Part shown: in pieces, positions 1 through 9,159 of the stretch
Numbering within the stretch: position 1 is the first letter of the stretch
Layout: each line of letters begins with the position of its first letter
NCBI RefSeq assembly: GCF_017874215.1
Contig: NZ_JAGGLB010000019.1
Coordinates: forward strand, 124,001-188,000
Origin: Paenibacillus eucommiae
GTDB taxonomy: Bacteria; Bacillota; Bacilli; Paenibacillales; NBRC-103111
Direction of reading: 5' to 3'
DNA length: 64,000 nucleotides
Made by a program: the position numbers and the translations under genes
The notes under the pieces: generated by a model
Database searches by the model: none
Told to the model about the DNA's origin: nothing
The model's input: the letters and a program-made list of their open reading frames with translations, nothing else

Positions 1-108
1 TCTTTGCTATAGCCAGCAGATAGTCAGCTGGTTAATTTCGGATGGATGCAAAATGATGAAATAGAAAAAAGACTCCTCCCCATATTAATTATGAGGAAAA
101 GCCTTGAT

Positions 109-180
109 AGGCTCGGTGGGGGTCGAACCCACGACAAGATGATTAAGAGTCAACTGCTCTGCCAGCTGAGCTACGAACCT
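109..180 (-). tRNA. tRNA-Lys (CTT)
   Basis: On the minus strand the cloverleaf folds with acceptor AGGTTCG/CGAGCCT, D stem GCTC/GAGC, anticodon loop CTCTTAA and T arm GTGGG-TTCGACC-CCCAC. The loop places CTT at the anticodon, which reads AAG lysine codons. The anticodon stem has one T-T mismatch. No CCA is encoded after the acceptor. Confidence 0.88.
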
Positions 181-323
181 GAATAAAAATCAGTTTATCA
201 CTTCTTTAGTGAATATACAAGCTTTTTTGTTCAACCTTTTTTACCCTTTTGTATAAGGGTCTTTGTATAAGATAGAAAATCCCATAAGCTATTGCCCAGG
301 GACTCTCTACAAAACGTAAACAA

Positions 324-818
324 CTATTTAACATTCGGGAATAGCCGGCGCACCACTTCTCCCAATTCATTTACTAATCCGGAAACAGGTCTTCCGTTTC
401 TAACCTCATTTGCATAATTGTTAACCCGACTTATAAAATCAGGGTTCGTAGATACAAATACGTTGTTGATTGTCGGGTCAACTGCCTTTACTTGAGCAGC
501 AATTTTCGTTTCCAATGCAGATGTATACGTTTGGTTTGGCTTAAGCCCTACTGCTGCATAGGCAGTGTTGCCCATAACCAATACATTGGCTTGGCTAATT
601 TCCGGCATTTTTGCAAGTTCGTTGGCAGCTTGATCTGCTACCACATATTTTTCTTCCACATTGTTTATAGCTGTATTGGGTCTGACTGTGGACATTGGGC
701 TATTCATGCTGTGCTGCCTCATGTCTTGGGTACGATTTGCACTGCAGCCTGCTAGTGATAATGTTAAACATGACCCTAAAAGCAGTATTTTAACACTCAA
801 ACCTTTAGACTTATTCAT
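324..818 (-). CDS. YhcN/YlaJ-family sporulation lipoprotein
   Basis: This is a 164-residue lipoprotein. A short basic N-terminus and hydrophobic stretch end in the lipobox LAGC (Cys about 25), so it should be lipid-anchored outside the membrane. The rest carries the YhcN/YlaJ pattern: a conserved AANELAKMPEISQANVLVMG-like segment, then YAAVGL and a C-terminal helix ending FPNVK. In Bacillus this family is linked to the forespore inner membrane and germination or outgrowth; that role is inferred from the family. A GAGGGGG ribosome binding site lies 8 nt before the ATG. It stands alone between tRNA genes. Confidence 0.85.
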   Translation of the reverse strand: MNKSKGLSVKILLLGSCLTLSLAGCSANRTQDMRQHSMNSPMSTVRPNTAINNVEEKYVVADQAANELAKMPEISQANVLVMGNTAYAAVGLKPNQTYTSALETKIAAQVKAVDPTINNVFVSTNPDFISRVNNYANEVRNGRPVSGLVNELGEVVRRLFPNVK

Positions 819-954
819 TAGATGAACCCCCTCGATTGTTTTATCACATGTAGTATGCTTATTGGTCCGTTATCCCATACATGGATTAAACATGAGAGAA
901 GCAATCTGTACTTCAAACATTCAACTAAGGCTTATGTACCAAATACCGTTTAAC

Positions 955-982
955 AAATAAAAAGCCGCTCGTATAAGCGACG
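955..982 (-). terminator. Intrinsic terminator after the CPYCG protein
   Basis: Read on the minus strand, stem GTCGCT / AGCGGC (one G-U pair) is followed by TTTTTATTTG. It begins three bases after the stop of the gene at 985-1257. Confidence 0.7.
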
Positions 983-984
983 TT

Positions 985-1257
985 TCATCCGAGTTTACTT
1001 CCACAGTAAGGACAACATTTAATACCCGAAATTTCATTTATGCTGATAATCCGGTCACTATATAAATCATGTGTCCATACCACAATGCAGAATTCGTTTA
1101 TATCTTCGTCCCGACGAATCGCGATGTCCAATCTAATTTGGAATTCTTTATGTTCTTCTATCGCCTTTTCGATAGGAATGCAGGTATGCCTCATTCGCCA
1201 CCCCCCGATTACAAATTCGATATCCGAAGGCTTTCCCCTTCTTTTGGAAAATAACAA
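985..1257 (-). CDS. Small hypothetical protein with C-terminal CPYCG motif
   Basis: This is a short protein of up to 90 residues that I do not recognise. It ends in CCPYCGSKLG, half of a rubredoxin-like zinc knuckle, so metal binding is possible but unproven. The middle is a mix of acidic and basic residues (EEHKEF, RRDEDINEF). The listed start is TTG with no clear ribosome binding site. An ATG at 1194 preceded by GGGGGGTGG would give 69 residues and may be the true start. A terminator immediately after the stop supports a real transcription unit. Confidence 0.55.
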   Translation of the reverse strand: MLFSKRRGKPSDIEFVIGGWRMRHTCIPIEKAIEEHKEFQIRLDIAIRRDEDINEFCIVVWTHDLYSDRIISINEISGIKCCPYCGSKLG

Positions 1258-1311
1258 TTACTTCTGCCATCTAGATGTATAAAGTTTAATCCAATATCGA
1301 AAAATAAACAA

Positions 1312-1340
1312 ACAAAAAACCCTTGTGGTTCAAGGGTTTA
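1312..1340 (-). terminator. Intrinsic terminator after tRNA-Gly
   Basis: On the minus strand, stem AACCCTTG/CAAGGGTT with loop AACCA is followed by TTTTTTGTTTG. It ends the Pro-Gly tRNA transcript. Confidence 0.8.
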
Positions 1341-1358
1341 AGGTGTTTCTTACAAGTA

Positions 1359-1429
1359 AGCGGGTGATGGGAATCGAACCCACGCTATCAGCTTGGAAGG
1401 CTGAAGTTCTACCATTGAACTACACCCGC
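1359..1429 (-). tRNA. tRNA-Gly (TCC)
   Basis: Acceptor GCGGGTG/CACCCGC, D arm GTTC/GAAC, anticodon loop CTTCCAA giving TCC, and T arm CGTGG-GTTCGAT-TCCCATC are all visible on the minus strand. It reads GGA/GGG glycine codons. CCA is not encoded. Confidence 0.92.
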
Positions 1430-1455
1430 AGATAAGAAAACTTACAGAAATTGTA

Positions 1456-1532
1456 TGGTCGGGACGACACGATTTGAACATGCGACCCCCTGCTCCCAAA
1501 GCAGGTGCTCTACCAAGCTGAGCTACGTCCCG
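1456..1532 (-). tRNA. tRNA-Pro (TGG)
   Basis: Acceptor CGGGACG/CGTCCCG, D stem GCTC/GAGC, anticodon stem CCTGC/GCAGG with loop TTTGGGA (anticodon TGG) and a standard T arm are visible. The 3' CCA is encoded. It is the first gene of the short Pro-Gly tRNA transcript. Confidence 0.93.
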
Positions 1533-1744
1533 TTAGGCCAATCATTTCTATCTCCTAAGAGACAAAAACTAATATATCATGTTGTCATCTAAATTGCAAC
1601 ATTAATTTTCCAAAAAGTTTATGAGCAGGCTTTGACAAGCCCTATGGCTTTATCGTTTAATGAATTTGTAAGCATCTACAGCCTTATTTTGTTGTATCTA
1701 TTAATGTATCCGTTTATGTATCCATTATTGAAGGAGGGATTGTA

Positions 1745-2689
1745 TTGAAATACCGCAGATTAGGTAAAACAGAATTAAAGGTTTCGATTATTGGTATCGG
1801 GACCTGGCAATTTGGCGGAGAGTGGGGACAACAGTTCACACAGCATGAAGCGGATGCGATTCTCGACAAAGCCAAGGATCTCGGCATCAATCTTATTGAT
1901 ACGGCAGAATGCTATGGAGATCATCTCTCTGAATCTTTTATAGGCAGCTACATCCAAAGAAACCGGCGTGAGGACTGGGTAATTGCCACAAAATTTGGCC
2001 ATCAATATCACGAGCGGTTCTCCCGCACGGACGTTTGGTCGCCAGAAGAAGTGCTGAAGCAGCTTGATGCCTCCCTGCATGCGCTGAAAACCAATTATAT
2101 TGATTTGTATCAATTCCATTCAGGACCAGATGCCGCTTTTGATAATGACCAGTTATGGACCTTGCTGGATAAGCAAATTCAAGCAGGCAAAATCCGCCAT
2201 CTCGGCACTTCTATCGGCAGCAATGACAATCTGCATCAAACCGATGCAGCTACCAAGGTTCATTCCCAAACGATTCAAGTGGTTTATAACCGGCTGGATC
2301 GAAAGCCTGAGGAAAGAGTTTTCCCGGCAGCCGAACGCCAGGATTTAGGTGTCCTGGCACGCGTTCCGCTAGCCAGTGGCTATCTGAGCGGCAAATATAA
2401 GCCTGGCGCCGTATTTGATGAAACTGACGTACGTCACCGGCATGATCGTGAGAGCACGCTGCTGAAGCTGCAAGAGGTCGAGCAGATCCGAGAGAACGAG
2501 CTTCCAGCGGGCAGAGATATGGCGCAATGGGCGCTAGCATGGTGCTTGAAACATCCGGCAGTGACAACGGTCATACCTGGCTGCAAGAATCCCGAGCAAG
2601 TTGCCGCTAATGCCAGTGCGGCTGAGCTTGTCAGCGAGAACCATCCACAAACCTGGAAAGCTCAAATTGGCGAAGGCTCACAAAGTTAA
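1745..2689 (+). CDS. Aldo/keto reductase
   Basis: This is a 314-residue cytoplasmic NAD(P)H-dependent oxidoreductase of the aldo/keto reductase superfamily. It opens with the family signature YRRLGKTELKVSIIGIGTWQFGG. The catalytic set is seen as D52-T-AECYG (Asp and Tyr), K at ATKFGH, and a His in YQFHS. The C-terminus has the cofactor region VIPGCKNPEQVAANA. The start is TTG behind GGAGGGAT. Substrate cannot be told from sequence. It is monocistronic; a second, iron-sulfur type AKR lies at 39482-40498. Confidence 0.9.
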   Translation: MKYRRLGKTELKVSIIGIGTWQFGGEWGQQFTQHEADAILDKAKDLGINLIDTAECYGDHLSESFIGSYIQRNRREDWVIATKFGHQYHERFSRTDVWSPEEVLKQLDASLHALKTNYIDLYQFHSGPDAAFDNDQLWTLLDKQIQAGKIRHLGTSIGSNDNLHQTDAATKVHSQTIQVVYNRLDRKPEERVFPAAERQDLGVLARVPLASGYLSGKYKPGAVFDETDVRHRHDRESTLLKLQEVEQIRENELPAGRDMAQWALAWCLKHPAVTTVIPGCKNPEQVAANASAAELVSENHPQTWKAQIGEGSQS

Positions 2690-2814
2690 ACGTGCCCAAC
2701 ATAGTTCCCTGACCGCCATTTTTGGGTGACGGCACAACACTGTTTCTCTAGACCCACACGATCTTCATCCGTTACAATGTTGAAATCAACAGCAGACGGA
2801 TTGGAGGTCAAGCC

Positions 2815-3681
2815 TTGGAAGCATATGACAATTTGAAGCAAGCTGAAAAAGGCGCCTGGCTCAGTATATCCGTTTACATGGTTCTATCCCTGTTAAAGCT
2901 CATAATCGGTTATTTATTTCATTCCGACGCCTTGACCGCAGATGGATTCAACAATACAACGGATATTCTGGCTTCTATAGCTGTACTCATCGGCTTGCGG
3001 ATTTCCCGCAAGCCTCCTGATCACGATCACCCTTATGGACATTTTCGTGCAGAGACTGTAGCCTCCTTAGTTGCCGCCTTTATAATGGCTGCAGTGGGGC
3101 TCCAGGTTCTAATCGGGGCATTCCTCAGCATCCGGCAGGCAGACAGCCAGCCCCCAGGACAGCTTGCAGCCTGGACAGCTCTATTTTCCGCTGTGATTAT
3201 GGCTATGGTGTACATATACAACCGGAACCTGTCACGCAAAGTTAACAGCCCCTCCATCATGGCGGCCGCGCTCGACAACCGGTCTGATGCGCTCGTCAGC
3301 TTGGGGGCTTTCGTAGGCATTATGGGTGCTGGCATCGGATGGCCATGGCTCGATCCGGTAACTGCCTTTATTGTCGGACTGGTGATTTGCAAAACAGCTT
3401 GGGACATTTTTCGGGAGTCCTCTCATGCATTAACAGACGGCTTTGATGAAAACAAGCTGAACATTTTCAAGACAACCATAGAAAAGACCCCCGGCGTTGT
3501 CTACATCGGGGATCTGAAAGCAAGAATTCATGGCAATCAAGTGCTAGTGGATGTAACCATTCATGTAGATGAAGATCTCAGCATTGCCGAAGGTCATGAA
3601 ATCAGCGACAAGGTTGAGGATGAGATGCTTAGGCAGCATCAAATCTCTCACGTGCATGTCCACATCGAACCCAAAGCGTAA
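2815..3681 (+). CDS. Cation diffusion facilitator (zinc/iron/manganese-type efflux)
   Basis: This 288-residue protein is an inner-membrane divalent metal/proton antiporter of the CDF family. About six membrane segments span residues 15-190. The metal site DGFNNTTD in segment 2 and ALDNRSDAL in segment 5 fit the HD/DD pattern (N replaces one usual residue), and the loop HDHPYGHFRAE is typical. The C-terminal cytoplasmic domain contains the YIGDLKARIHG and HVHIEP strands. The start is TTG with GGAGGTCA upstream. It resembles Bacillus YdfM/YeaB-type transporters; the metal is not determinable. Confidence 0.88.
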   Translation: MEAYDNLKQAEKGAWLSISVYMVLSLLKLIIGYLFHSDALTADGFNNTTDILASIAVLIGLRISRKPPDHDHPYGHFRAETVASLVAAFIMAAVGLQVLIGAFLSIRQADSQPPGQLAAWTALFSAVIMAMVYIYNRNLSRKVNSPSIMAAALDNRSDALVSLGAFVGIMGAGIGWPWLDPVTAFIVGLVICKTAWDIFRESSHALTDGFDENKLNIFKTTIEKTPGVVYIGDLKARIHGNQVLVDVTIHVDEDLSIAEGHEISDKVEDEMLRQHQISHVHVHIEPKA

Positions 3682-3747
3682 CAACACTCACTTTTTCAGG
3701 TTTCTGATCGTGCGTGCATGCATGCACGCTGCACATTGTCCACTGTT

Positions 3748-5382
3748 CTAGTACACCATAAATTCTTTCTTATAAGGCTTCTCGTTATCATTAGCATCCA
3801 TAACCCTTACTTCCAAGGACCACTCTCCTCGTAAGGGCAGGTAAGCCCCAACCGCCTTATAGCTGTATTGGATGAACCCGCCGAAAGCTTCTCCTGCAGC
3901 TTGATCCTCGAATAACTCGAGCGGAACCTCCAAGGGAGCTATGTGCTTATCGTTCTCATAATGCAGCAGCATTAGCACCTGCTTCGGAGGACCTGCAGTC
4001 TCTGGAAGCCATACTTTCGTAATGAAGGTGTTGCTTCCTTGTGCTTTCGGTGTGATCTCCGCAGTCATATGAGCCGTTTCACCCATCACATGCCAGCGCA
4101 ATGGCTCGTTAGGCGGCAGCGGCGCCATGTAAGTAATGAGGCCTACCAGAAGTACGATAGCGATCATCAGGCCAAAATCAACCTTAAACCAGCCGCGAAG
4201 ATGGGATTCGCGTTGTTTTTTCATAGCCACTCTCAAGCATACGCCTGTCCCAATAACCAGAAGTACAAGTCCTATTTTCACCAGCATCATAATGCCCCAC
4301 TGCGTGTAGAACAAGTAGTTCAGTGATGGCAGGAATATCAGAAGTGAAGCCGTCCCGGTCAGAGACAAGATAATGATCGAGATCAGAGCCATCCTGGAAA
4401 ATGCCTGAAGCAAAGTGCCCATTTGATTTGCTTTGTTCCGCCATTGTACGGCCAGCAGGAGCAGCCCTCCTACCCACAACGCAGCAGCGGCAAGATGAAT
4501 AAAGTCGAGAACAACAGAAGCTATTTGTGGAGAAAACGAGATGGCATGCCCATTAAAGCTTTCAACGGCAAGCAGAGCGAGCGCCCAAGCGATATCCAGC
4601 CACACGGATTTTTGCAGCACTACAAATCCTATAATAGTAAGCAGCAGCAGCAGCAGCCAGCTTATTCCAATGCTGGTTCCAGTGAAAAGCTGGCCAGCGT
4701 CTGAAAGCCCACCCTCGCCGAGCAGATCCTCCACATGTGTAAAGATCAGCAGCAGCAAAGCTACCAAATGAACCCGCTGCAAATTGGATGTCCATTTCGT
4801 TAAATAAGCTTCTCCTCTAATACCGCCCGAACCTGGAAGTCTTAGCCATAAGACCCATCCAGTCAGAGCAAGCATCGTGGCATACCACAAGCCTCTTGAC
4901 AAGTACTGAAGCAGCGTTGCAGTATCCATTCCTTTCACACCGTCATGCTGATGCGTAAGATTGGAAGGCAGCGGTGTATTCCCTGATTGGGGCGGATTCC
5001 CGATAGTCATGGGATAGCTGCCGTCAACCGGATGACCGTCCGCTGAAATCACATGATAGCTTATGACATAAATGCCTTCCCCAAGTTTCGGTATTTTCAG
5101 TTCCAAACCTGTCTTATCGGCATTCATAGTTGCCGCTTGCTTCGTTACTGCGTCACCCTGTTGATCAAGTACCTTGAGGTAATACAGCCCTTGGTCCAAC
5201 CGTTCATTGAACGTAATAGAGACAACGTCAGGAGCTTCCTGTAATTGACTGTTCGGTTCCGGTATCGTCTGCACCAGCGAAGAATGCGCTGAGACTGTGC
5301 CTGTAAGGAGAGCAGAAGCCAGGATGAGCAAAAGAAACATAATTGTAAAGGGTAGTGCTTTCATCCAACGATTTATAAGCAT
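3748..5382 (-). CDS. CopC-CopD copper resistance fusion (YcnJ-like)
   Basis: This 544-residue protein has a signal peptide (to about residue 33, cleaved before HSSLVQTIP), a CopC domain (33-125) starting with the copper-binding N-terminal His, then a CopD domain with about eight membrane segments (150-430) and a C-terminal YtkA-like beta domain (435-544). In the family CopC binds copper outside the membrane and CopD moves it across; uptake or resistance cannot be decided here. AAGGAGAACC precedes the ATG. It follows the DUF2203 gene by 37 nt, so they are likely co-transcribed. The partner-type YcnI homologue lies 12 kb away (17817-18452). Confidence 0.88.
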   Translation of the reverse strand: MLINRWMKALPFTIMFLLLILASALLTGTVSAHSSLVQTIPEPNSQLQEAPDVVSITFNERLDQGLYYLKVLDQQGDAVTKQAATMNADKTGLELKIPKLGEGIYVISYHVISADGHPVDGSYPMTIGNPPQSGNTPLPSNLTHQHDGVKGMDTATLLQYLSRGLWYATMLALTGWVLWLRLPGSGGIRGEAYLTKWTSNLQRVHLVALLLLIFTHVEDLLGEGGLSDAGQLFTGTSIGISWLLLLLLTIIGFVVLQKSVWLDIAWALALLAVESFNGHAISFSPQIASVVLDFIHLAAAALWVGGLLLLAVQWRNKANQMGTLLQAFSRMALISIIILSLTGTASLLIFLPSLNYLFYTQWGIMMLVKIGLVLLVIGTGVCLRVAMKKQRESHLRGWFKVDFGLMIAIVLLVGLITYMAPLPPNEPLRWHVMGETAHMTAEITPKAQGSNTFITKVWLPETAGPPKQVLMLLHYENDKHIAPLEVPLELFEDQAAGEAFGGFIQYSYKAVGAYLPLRGEWSLEVRVMDANDNEKPYKKEFMVY

Positions 5383-5419
5383 TTACGGTTCTCCTTATTT
5401 CAAATAAACAATTTCAATA

Positions 5420-5824
5420 CTACTCTGATATCGGTTTTCTTCCTGAGTATCCGTCATTTCTGCTGTGATAATACGCAACTTTCTCTTCCCCCTGCCTCCA
5501 GCAGAGCAGCACCTCTTCGCCACTAATCAGCGCGGGAAAATCGACAAGTCCGATATCGATGTCCTTAAGTTCGATGCCCTTATGCTGGAAGCTCATAATA
5601 TGGCTTCTAGCTTCAATTTGCAGAAATTCCAGCTCAGCCTCCAAAGTGAAAAACGGATCATGGTCCAATGAACCTACATTTCCGTATGTGACTTCCTTCA
5701 ACTTCTTAAGCTGCGAATATTTCTCTTCGAATTTGCGCTTTAAAACCTGCAGAGCTCGAAGCTCCTGATCGACTACAGGAATTAACTCATTTGCTTCGCT
5801 TACCGTAAAATATTTTGCGGCCAT
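5420..5824 (-). CDS. DUF2203 family protein
   Basis: This 134-residue cytoplasmic protein begins AAKYFTVSEANELIPVV and contains the DUF2203 hallmarks: a long charged helix (residues 18-60), then GIELKDIDIGLVDFPAL and VLLCWRQGEEKVAYYH. Function of the family is unknown. I chose the ATG at 5824 because AAAGGAGGTGG lies 6 nt before it; a longer in-frame reading from 5857 has no site. It is the first gene of a probable operon with copCD. Confidence 0.85.
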   Translation of the reverse strand: MAAKYFTVSEANELIPVVDQELRALQVLKRKFEEKYSQLKKLKEVTYGNVGSLDHDPFFTLEAELEFLQIEARSHIMSFQHKGIELKDIDIGLVDFPALISGEEVLLCWRQGEEKVAYYHSRNDGYSGRKPISE

Positions 5825-5865
5825 AAAGAACCACCTCCTTTCAAAAATGTTATCCATTTACAAAT

Positions 5866-5890
5866 AAGTATGTATGTCATATACATACTT
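5866..5890. promoter_or_regulatory. Perfect 10-bp inverted repeat upstream of DUF2203-copCD
   Basis: AAGTATGTAT-GTCAT-ATACATACTT is a perfect 10-bp dyad 42 bases upstream of the DUF2203 start. Its place and symmetry fit a repressor operator, possibly for a metal- or TetR-type regulator. No regulator gene is adjacent, so this is inference. Confidence 0.45.
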
Positions 5891-6193
5891 CACCTAAAAA
5901 AGCATGAGCTAAACACATTCTGGTGCAACTGCCTGTTTAAATTCTACCAAAAATACGAGGGAACTGCTAATCTCAATTACTCCCTATCAATCTCCTCCCT
6001 ATTCGCAAGAAACAACTTACAAGAGAAACATTTTTTTACACATCTTTTTTTGCCGTGAAGGCTTCCAAGCACATTTCCAAGAAAAAAAGCCCTTACCTCG
6101 CTTATGAAGGCAGTGGCTGTTAAAACTACGAATATTTTTTGGGCAAAAGATATCGAACTATAGCAAATCCTCCCATTTAAATAGGGATGGCGT
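5891..6193. other. Intergenic stretch without a gene
   Basis: This stretch of about 300 bases lies between the two minus-strand operons and is AT-rich. I see no coding region with a ribosome binding site and no clean T-tailed hairpin after the DUF342 gene; only a weak pairing near 6170-6195 (ATCCC/GGGAT). Confidence 0.5.
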
Positions 6194-8062
6194 TTAACCT
6201 GTTTTCGTAAAAACAAGCCTGCCACTTTGCTCTGTGACCACTACATCAGAAATCGGTTCAAGTATGTCTACGCTGGATTTGCCAACTTGTATCTTACCAG
6301 CAATCATGCGGCCCAGCATGACCGACTTCCCCGCTTTCATATGCGTCTCATTAGCGATTTCTCCTCCTGCCACCGAGACGGATATGGATTCCTCTGACTC
6401 CAACTGACATCCCCTGCAAACCGAATCCTTTTCAATAAATACAATACTTCCTTTAGCATACACATTGCTTTGCAGCATACCTTCACCACGAATAATCGTG
6501 CTGCCATTAGATTTCATTTCCGTTAAGTGACAAGTATTGATATCAATGCATGCGTCGATTTCCTGCATCCTTTCGATCATGGAGAAAGTCTCTTCCAGGT
6601 GATAGATTATCGTCTTGATCGGATTGGAGGTACCAATTTCCAATGTTTGCGCAGGCTGGGTAAGCAGCTGCAGCTTCTCCTTAAGCTCCGTTAATTCCGT
6701 GGAGGATAAATTCTGAATGCTATTGATACTATTTATGATTTCTTTGGCTATCGTGCGTACTTCTCTATATTTCGTTTCGAGCAGCGTCATAATGATCTGA
6801 TGGTATTGGAATGTTTTGCGCTTGGCGGTAATTAAATGGATAAGAATATCTGCGGCTTTAAGGAGTTCGTAGAGCAGCTCGATCAGCTTTTTGGAATGGA
6901 CGTACAATCTGTTGAAGAGAACACCGAAGTAACCCGAATATAAATAACTGCCACTCACATTTCCTTTTATCAAAATGCTGCCTGTCGCTGTAATTTGCGA
7001 CTGATACACATGGCCCGTAACGTATACATTACCTAAGGATTCCACAATCATCCCCTCAGTGACGTTGCCGTATACAATGATATCTCCCGAGAAAACAATG
7101 TTTCCTGTTTTAATATCCACATCACCATGGACGACATGAGCTTTTGTAATGTCAAAATATTTAACAGCTGCCCCCGTCATTCGCGGCCTTCCACTCTGCT
7201 GGGCAATGACCTCGCCCTCTGCAGTAATCTCTATGTTTTCCTTGGCCACCATCGTAATATCCCTAGGCGGAGCCGGTTGAATAATTTGACCAAAGACGTT
7301 GTAGCCAATCGTTCCGGGAACAGCAGGATGTTTCTTGGCAATGACATCGCCTTTTTTTGCCATAGGAATTTTCAGATGATTGCGATAATCAATCGCCCCA
7401 TTCACTTCTTCCAGGATGCTCTCAATATTTTCCTGAAAAAAAACCTCAATCCTTGCATCCATACTTTCTATAGAATTAATGCCATGTGCAATCTGAATAA
7501 AGGTATAGGAAGGATTTTGAATCTCCGTGAAAATGGCTGGTGTATTTACATTTTTGGTCACATTCAATTTCAATAAGTCCTTCATCACATCAGAAAGCCG
7601 GAGCTTTTCCACCAATGCAGTGCGATCTTCCTGAGCTTTAAGTATGATTTTCTGCGTTGGCTCATGATCCCTCAGCTTCCAGCCATACCGCTCTGTGGAA
7701 ATCACCCGGAAGCTTACTTCCATTTGATCCTCGGAAATCCGAACCTCAAAAAGAGGTCCAGGCTTCACTTGCCAATCTATAATATCATTGGGGCCGACCT
7801 TCGTTTCACCATTCACAAGCTTCCCGTTGACTGTCAGCTGCAAAGGCGCTTCAGCAGCAATTACGCATCGCAGGCCGGATTGAAATGAACCTCCGAACAG
7901 GATTCGATTGTTATCAACTCTTATCCATCCTTCAATATGCTCCGCACCCTGCAAATCCTGTAGCTCGGGACCGTGCTCATCCTGAAGATTTGAGGGAGAC
8001 GAAGACGAGTCAATGGATTTAATCATTTTTAATAGATCGGATTCGGATACATGGTTAGACAC
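6194..8062 (-). CDS. DUF342 / FapA-family protein, copy 1
   Basis: The protein is about 622 residues. It is a paralogue of the gene at 9160-10989: both share an N-terminal domain (GWKLRDHEPTQKIILKAQED versus YAWKLKNAQPSNYVKFEAEED), the core RNHLKIPMAKKGDVIAKKHP...GTIGYNVFG, then the beta-helix VVHGDVDIKTGNIVFSGDIIVYGNVTEGM, a helical hairpin region and a C-terminal second beta-helix. The family includes Vibrio FapA (flagellar assembly) and is often tied to polar or surface polysaccharide control. I take the GTG at 8062 (GGGGGGACG upstream), which matches the start of the paralogue; 8098 is an upstream alternative. Third gene of the c-di-GMP riboswitch operon. Confidence 0.88.
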   Translation of the reverse strand: MSNHVSESDLLKMIKSIDSSSSPSNLQDEHGPELQDLQGAEHIEGWIRVDNNRILFGGSFQSGLRCVIAAEAPLQLTVNGKLVNGETKVGPNDIIDWQVKPGPLFEVRISEDQMEVSFRVISTERYGWKLRDHEPTQKIILKAQEDRTALVEKLRLSDVMKDLLKLNVTKNVNTPAIFTEIQNPSYTFIQIAHGINSIESMDARIEVFFQENIESILEEVNGAIDYRNHLKIPMAKKGDVIAKKHPAVPGTIGYNVFGQIIQPAPPRDITMVAKENIEITAEGEVIAQQSGRPRMTGAAVKYFDITKAHVVHGDVDIKTGNIVFSGDIIVYGNVTEGMIVESLGNVYVTGHVYQSQITATGSILIKGNVSGSYLYSGYFGVLFNRLYVHSKKLIELLYELLKAADILIHLITAKRKTFQYHQIIMTLLETKYREVRTIAKEIINSINSIQNLSSTELTELKEKLQLLTQPAQTLEIGTSNPIKTIIYHLEETFSMIERMQEIDACIDINTCHLTEMKSNGSTIIRGEGMLQSNVYAKGSIVFIEKDSVCRGCQLESEESISVSVAGGEIANETHMKAGKSVMLGRMIAGKIQVGKSSVDILEPISDVVVTEQSGRLVFTKTG

Positions 8063-8116
8063 AGCTAACGTCCCCCCATTCAATATGTAACAGTGCACAT
8101 CTAATGATTCTGCCTG

Positions 8117-9127
8117 CTAGAAGATTTGTTCAATGTACAAGGCCCGCTCCTTGCTCAAATCGATAAATCCCTGATCTGCGCGGATCAAAGGATTTGCGGG
8201 ATCATTAGGGTTAATCATTACGATTTTCCCTTGAGCTCCATTCGACAATACAACTTTGCTTCCAATTAAATGATTCATAATTTTGTCCATAAATAAAGTC
8301 ATGATGGAAGGCTCAAAAGGTCCAAAAATATTGTCCTGCATTTGTTTTAATATCAAATAAAACGGCATCGATTTCTTGTATACCCGTTCCGAAGTCATCG
8401 CATGAAATACATCTGCTATCGCCACAATTTTACTGAACAATTCGAGCTCATCACCCTTAACCCCATAAGGATATCCGCTTCCATCCTCCCGCTCATGATG
8501 CTGCAAGGCTACAATGGCCCAAATCTCAGCTGCATCTGGCGTAGCACGAATAATGTCATAGCCATGGATGGCGTGCATCTTCATCGTTTTGAATTCACTA
8601 GGTGACAGCTTGCCAGGCTTATTCAAAATATCTTTGGAAATACGGATTTTACCAATATCATGTAATACTGCCGTCATAGACAGCTCTGTCAACTGAGTGT
8701 GATCAAAGCCCATCCATCTGCCTATCATCGTAGAAATAATGCCGACCCCAATGTTATGGCGGTATGTATAGTCATCCGTAGCACGTAAAATCGTAAGCAG
8801 GTTAAAAATGTTGCTGCTCTGTGCTGCTCCCTGCAGCACTGGCAGAATATGATTCCTTACAGTATGAACCGGGATCTGCTTCTTCGTTGCCGTAATTTCA
8901 AATATATGCCGGATTTCCTTTATCGACTGATCAACAAGCTTATCCATTTGCGATTCCATACTTTCCACATCTTCATCGGTAAGGCGGATGCGCTGGCTAA
9001 ATATTTTATCCAAATGCTCTTCATTCAAGAAGGTTGCTGCGGGAATAATGAGAAGACCTTGTTTATTATAAATATTTTTATTGAGCACAGTTCCGACAAA
9101 CCTATGGTAAGAAGACCTGTTATCCAC
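8117..9127 (-). CDS. HD-GYP domain c-di-GMP phosphodiesterase
   Basis: This 336-residue protein has an N-terminal segment (1-110) without a known sensor domain, followed by an HD-GYP domain. The metal-binding residues are visible: H134, HD at 156-157 with DIGK, H185/H188, HHE at 210-212, then DGSGYP at 215-220 and D in IADVFHAMTS. All signature residues are present, so hydrolysis of cyclic di-GMP is likely. The start is GTG with GGTGG seven bases upstream. It sits between two DUF342 genes (32 nt and about 54 nt gaps), so signal breakdown and a c-di-GMP-sensing leader are in one operon. Confidence 0.92.
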   Translation of the reverse strand: MDNRSSYHRFVGTVLNKNIYNKQGLLIIPAATFLNEEHLDKIFSQRIRLTDEDVESMESQMDKLVDQSIKEIRHIFEITATKKQIPVHTVRNHILPVLQGAAQSSNIFNLLTILRATDDYTYRHNIGVGIISTMIGRWMGFDHTQLTELSMTAVLHDIGKIRISKDILNKPGKLSPSEFKTMKMHAIHGYDIIRATPDAAEIWAIVALQHHEREDGSGYPYGVKGDELELFSKIVAIADVFHAMTSERVYKKSMPFYLILKQMQDNIFGPFEPSIMTLFMDKIMNHLIGSKVVLSNGAQGKIVMINPNDPANPLIRADQGFIDLSKERALYIEQIF

Positions 9128-9159
9128 TGTTATCCACCATTCTCCACCTTTATATTCGG

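Noticed and set aside
3712..3729. 18-bp perfect palindrome GCGTGCATGCATGCACGC between converging genes
   Set aside because: No T-run follows on either strand, and a loopless palindrome built of GCAT repeats can arise by chance; not called a terminator.
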